In this document: positions 5,714 to 6,836 of the stretch, one piece after another
Numbering within the stretch: the stretch's first letter is position 1
Layout: every line of letters begins with the position of its first letter
NCBI GenBank assembly: GCA_016292335.1
Contig: JAECRX010000080.1
Coordinates: forward strand, 1-6,836
Length of the DNA stretch: 6,836 nucleotides
Direction: 5' to 3'
DNA from: Candidatus Sifarchaeum subterraneum
GTDB taxonomy: Archaea; Asgardarchaeota; Sifarchaeia; Sifarchaeales; Sifarchaeaceae
Translations under genes and position numbers: made by a program
Notes under the pieces: model-generated
Databases searched by the model: none
What the model was told of the DNA's origin: nothing
What the model saw: only the letters and a program-made list of their open reading frames with translations

Positions 5714-5947
5714 ACTACCGCTTAGCAAGCTAAATGGCTTCCTGATTCATCCATTCTCCAACGAGATATGTCCAACAGGCTCTACGGGCAGTTCCTGCCC
5801 TGAATCGAATCACTCAATTTAACTTAGAGAATTGGCGAGTGTGCCCTCAGCTCAATTCACATATCTATTGGGAAAAACGATTTAAAAACCTTGTGAAAAA
5901 CTGAAAAAAAGAATTCATCCACCCTACAAGTAGGGTGGTCTTCTTGC
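5710..5947 (-). mobile_element. Non-autonomous IS200/IS605-like element with both ends (copy B)
   Basis: It begins GTGAACTACC, then an imperfect hairpin (CCGCTTAG with CTAAATGG, loop CAAG) and GGCTTCCTG. It ends ATTCATC, a perfect 8-bp hairpin (5919-5926 with 5931-5938, loop CAAG) and TCTTCTTGC. Inside are a GGGCAG/CTGCCC stem (5786-5791 with 5795-5800) and an A-rich stretch. The minus-strand tail has a TnpB-like ending but is frame-broken, so no protein is made. The end at 5710 overlaps the dehydrogenase stop codon. If transcribed on the minus strand, an RNA running past this end would enter the dehydrogenase gene antisense. The whole 349-base gap after the dehydrogenase holds this element and T-rich sequence only. 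Confidence 0.55.
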
Positions 5948-6007
5948 CAAGTAGCTACAAAAAATTCACAGCATTAAAATTCAGAGTTTGAAGATAGTAC
6001 CAAGTTC

Positions 6008-6030
6008 TATTTTTACTTTTCTTATTTTCC
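6008..6030 (+). terminator. T-rich stretch, possible terminator of the dehydrogenase transcript
   Basis: CTATTTTTACTTTTCTTATT and the following TTTCC form a T-rich run with T5 and two T4 tracts about 300 bases past the dehydrogenase stop and before the convergent cupin gene. Element B separates it from the gene it would serve, which could mean the original terminator was pushed away by the insertion. Confidence 0.3.
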
Positions 6031-6062
6031 GTATTGATTTTTGTCTATATCAGTTGAAGAAA

Positions 6063-6404
6063 CTAGAGTATCGGTGGAACAAAAACGTCATATATCAGTA
6101 AGTCCTCTTCGATGTCATAAACGCGATGTTTTGTGTTCTTTGGTACTCTAACAAAAACCCCGGGTACAAGATCAAATTCACCATCTCCCTCGATGAACAT
6201 CTTCGCTTTTCCCTTCAAGGGGTATATGATATCATCTGATTTCTCATGTACATGTTCAGCAACATCTCCGCCTTTTGGAACTGATACAAGATAGCATGTG
6301 ACATCAGCATTGTCCTTTTTCTTGGATAACAGAAGTTTGATTTTGACACCTTTCAACATTGGATGAGGTTGCCATTCAAGATCTTCTAATTTGGTATAAG
6401 GCAA
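6063..6404 (-). CDS. Small single-domain cupin protein
   Basis: A 113-residue protein consisting of one cupin (Cupin_2-type) beta-barrel. Motif 1 is GGDVAEHVHEKSDDIIYPLKG, in which His51 and His53 are metal ligands and Asp57 or Asp58 stands where most cupins have Glu. Motif 2 is VPKNTKHRVYD with His93 as the further ligand. A bound divalent metal is therefore likely, but cupins this small serve as isomerases, dioxygenases, sugar-binding or sensor proteins, and the substrate cannot be named. I chose the TTG at 6404 because a near-complete Shine-Dalgarno site precedes it. The ATG at 6419 would add five residues (MVVIL) and has only AGGAA directly abutting it. The gene is convergent with the dehydrogenase and transcribed alone in this window; a strong TATA-like box lies upstream. 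Confidence 0.8.
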   Translation of the reverse strand: MPYTKLEDLEWQPHPMLKGVKIKLLLSKKKDNADVTCYLVSVPKGGDVAEHVHEKSDDIIYPLKGKAKMFIEGDGEFDLVPGVFVRVPKNTKHRVYDIEEDLLIYDVFVPPIL

Positions 6405-6407
6405 TAA

Positions 6408-6417
6408 GATCACCACC
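6408..6417 (-). promoter_or_regulatory. Near-perfect ribosome binding site selecting the TTG start of the cupin gene
   Basis: On the minus strand GGTGGTGATC matches nine of ten bases of GGAGGTGATC, the complement of the archaeal 16S rRNA 3' tail. TTG at 6404 follows after TTA, a normal spacing of six bases from GGTG. The upstream ATG at 6419 overlaps this site, so it is probably not the start. Confidence 0.6.
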
Positions 6418-6473
6418 ATTTCCTGAATTTTAGTTTATTAAATGTTAATTTTAATGTAAATTCCAATTGTAAC

Positions 6474-6485
6474 TATATATTTATA
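6474..6485 (-). promoter_or_regulatory. TATA-like box of the cupin gene
   Basis: The minus strand reads ATATAAATATATAG across 6473-6486, about 70-80 bases upstream of the TTG start. This is the clearest archaeal TATA-type element in the window and would put the start point near 6445-6450. Confidence 0.45.
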
Positions 6486-6836
6486 TTCATAACATTTCTC
6501 GTCCCCTACGAGTCATCCGGAACTATCTAAAGCGTTGGACTTTCACGATAGCCCGTCCATGCACAAGAATGTACCGCGCGTGATATACTCGCAATATTCC
6601 GTTGCTGACATGATAATCATTTTATTCACTATAGCAACCTCTATAAAAATTGAAAAGAGGGAACGAGTCTTCCCGTTTGCGGTTGGAGACGAGGACCCGA
6701 TAATATGGTAGACCATTGAGAAAAAACAAAATGTTTAACAATCAGCATACTTTCGTTTGTTCGATGTAGATTTAGTTTAAAATTTGTCAGAAATTTTAAA
6801 TTATATTGTGAGAATGAGAAGAGAAATGAGCGGAAG
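6486..6836. other. 351-base terminal region without a supportable gene
   Basis: No open frame of useful length is present. The middle (about 6500-6715) looks clearly richer in G+C than the A/T-rich flanks. It contains an inverted pair GTTGCT/AGCAAC (6601-6606 with 6633-6638) and a small hairpin GGGAA/TTCCC (6659-6663 with 6670-6674). I do not recognise a tRNA, rRNA or CRISPR repeat here. It may be a structured RNA or a decayed insertion. Confidence 0.4.

Noticed and set aside
432..5947. CRISPR-like interpretation of the repeated hairpins.
   Set aside because: The copies are unevenly spaced by 1.5-2 kb, differ in stem sequence and occur in both orientations, which does not fit a repeat-spacer array.
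6814..6836. Possible start of a plus-strand gene (ATG at 6814 or 6826) at the right edge.
   Set aside because: Only seven codons are visible and there is no clear ribosome site, so it cannot be told from chance.

Overview
This window looks like a piece of an uncultured, A+T-rich archaeal genome. The evidence is an MtrH-family methyltransferase acting on tetrahydromethanopterin (or a related pterin), Shine-Dalgarno sites matching the archaeal 16S tail, A/T-rich TATA-like boxes, T-rich terminators, and IS200/IS605-type insertion-sequence debris. The lineage cannot be fixed from this stretch. An anaerobic, non-methanogenic archaeon such as a Bathyarchaeia-like group is my guess, and it is inference only.

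Layout: the 3' part of a DUF169-family gene (+, 1-378) converges on a minus-strand pair, a crotonase-fold isomerase/hydratase (2304-1504) followed by an MtrH-like methyltransferase (1443-541). A PaaK-type acyl/aryl-CoA ligase lies upstream on the same strand (3992-2694), separated by a 389-base gap. Facing away from the ligase is a 3-hydroxyacyl-CoA dehydrogenase (+, 4856-5713). A small cupin follows on the minus strand (6404-6063). The last ~350 bases hold no gene I can support.

The ligase (activates an acid to its CoA thioester), the crotonase (double-bond isomerisation or hydration) and the NAD-dependent 3-hydroxyacyl-CoA dehydrogenase form a plausible acyl-CoA or aryl-CoA degradation set. 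The lone MtrH next to the crotonase adds a possible methyl-group branch: substrate-derived methyl groups passed to tetrahydromethanopterin, for example from methoxylated aromatics. The substrate is not determined by the sequence.

The most striking non-gene signal is a family of terminal hairpins with the core ATTCATC-[stem-loop]-TTCTTGC. It occurs once in each of four intergenic gaps (near 432-466, 2543-2576, 4343-4378 and 5912-5947). Two copies are paired with a second conserved end (GTGAACTACC-[stem-loop]-GGCTTCCTG), making compact elements of about 284 and 238 bases (4095-4378 and 5710-5947). I read these as internally deleted, non-autonomous IS200/IS605 (TnpB-type) elements that keep the two ends and the 3' tail of tnpB, the region that encodes the guide RNA scaffold (omega RNA) in TnpB systems. 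One of them supplies the stop codon of the dehydrogenase gene. A fragment resembling a DDE (IS1595/ISXO2-like) transposase also lies just upstream of that gene.
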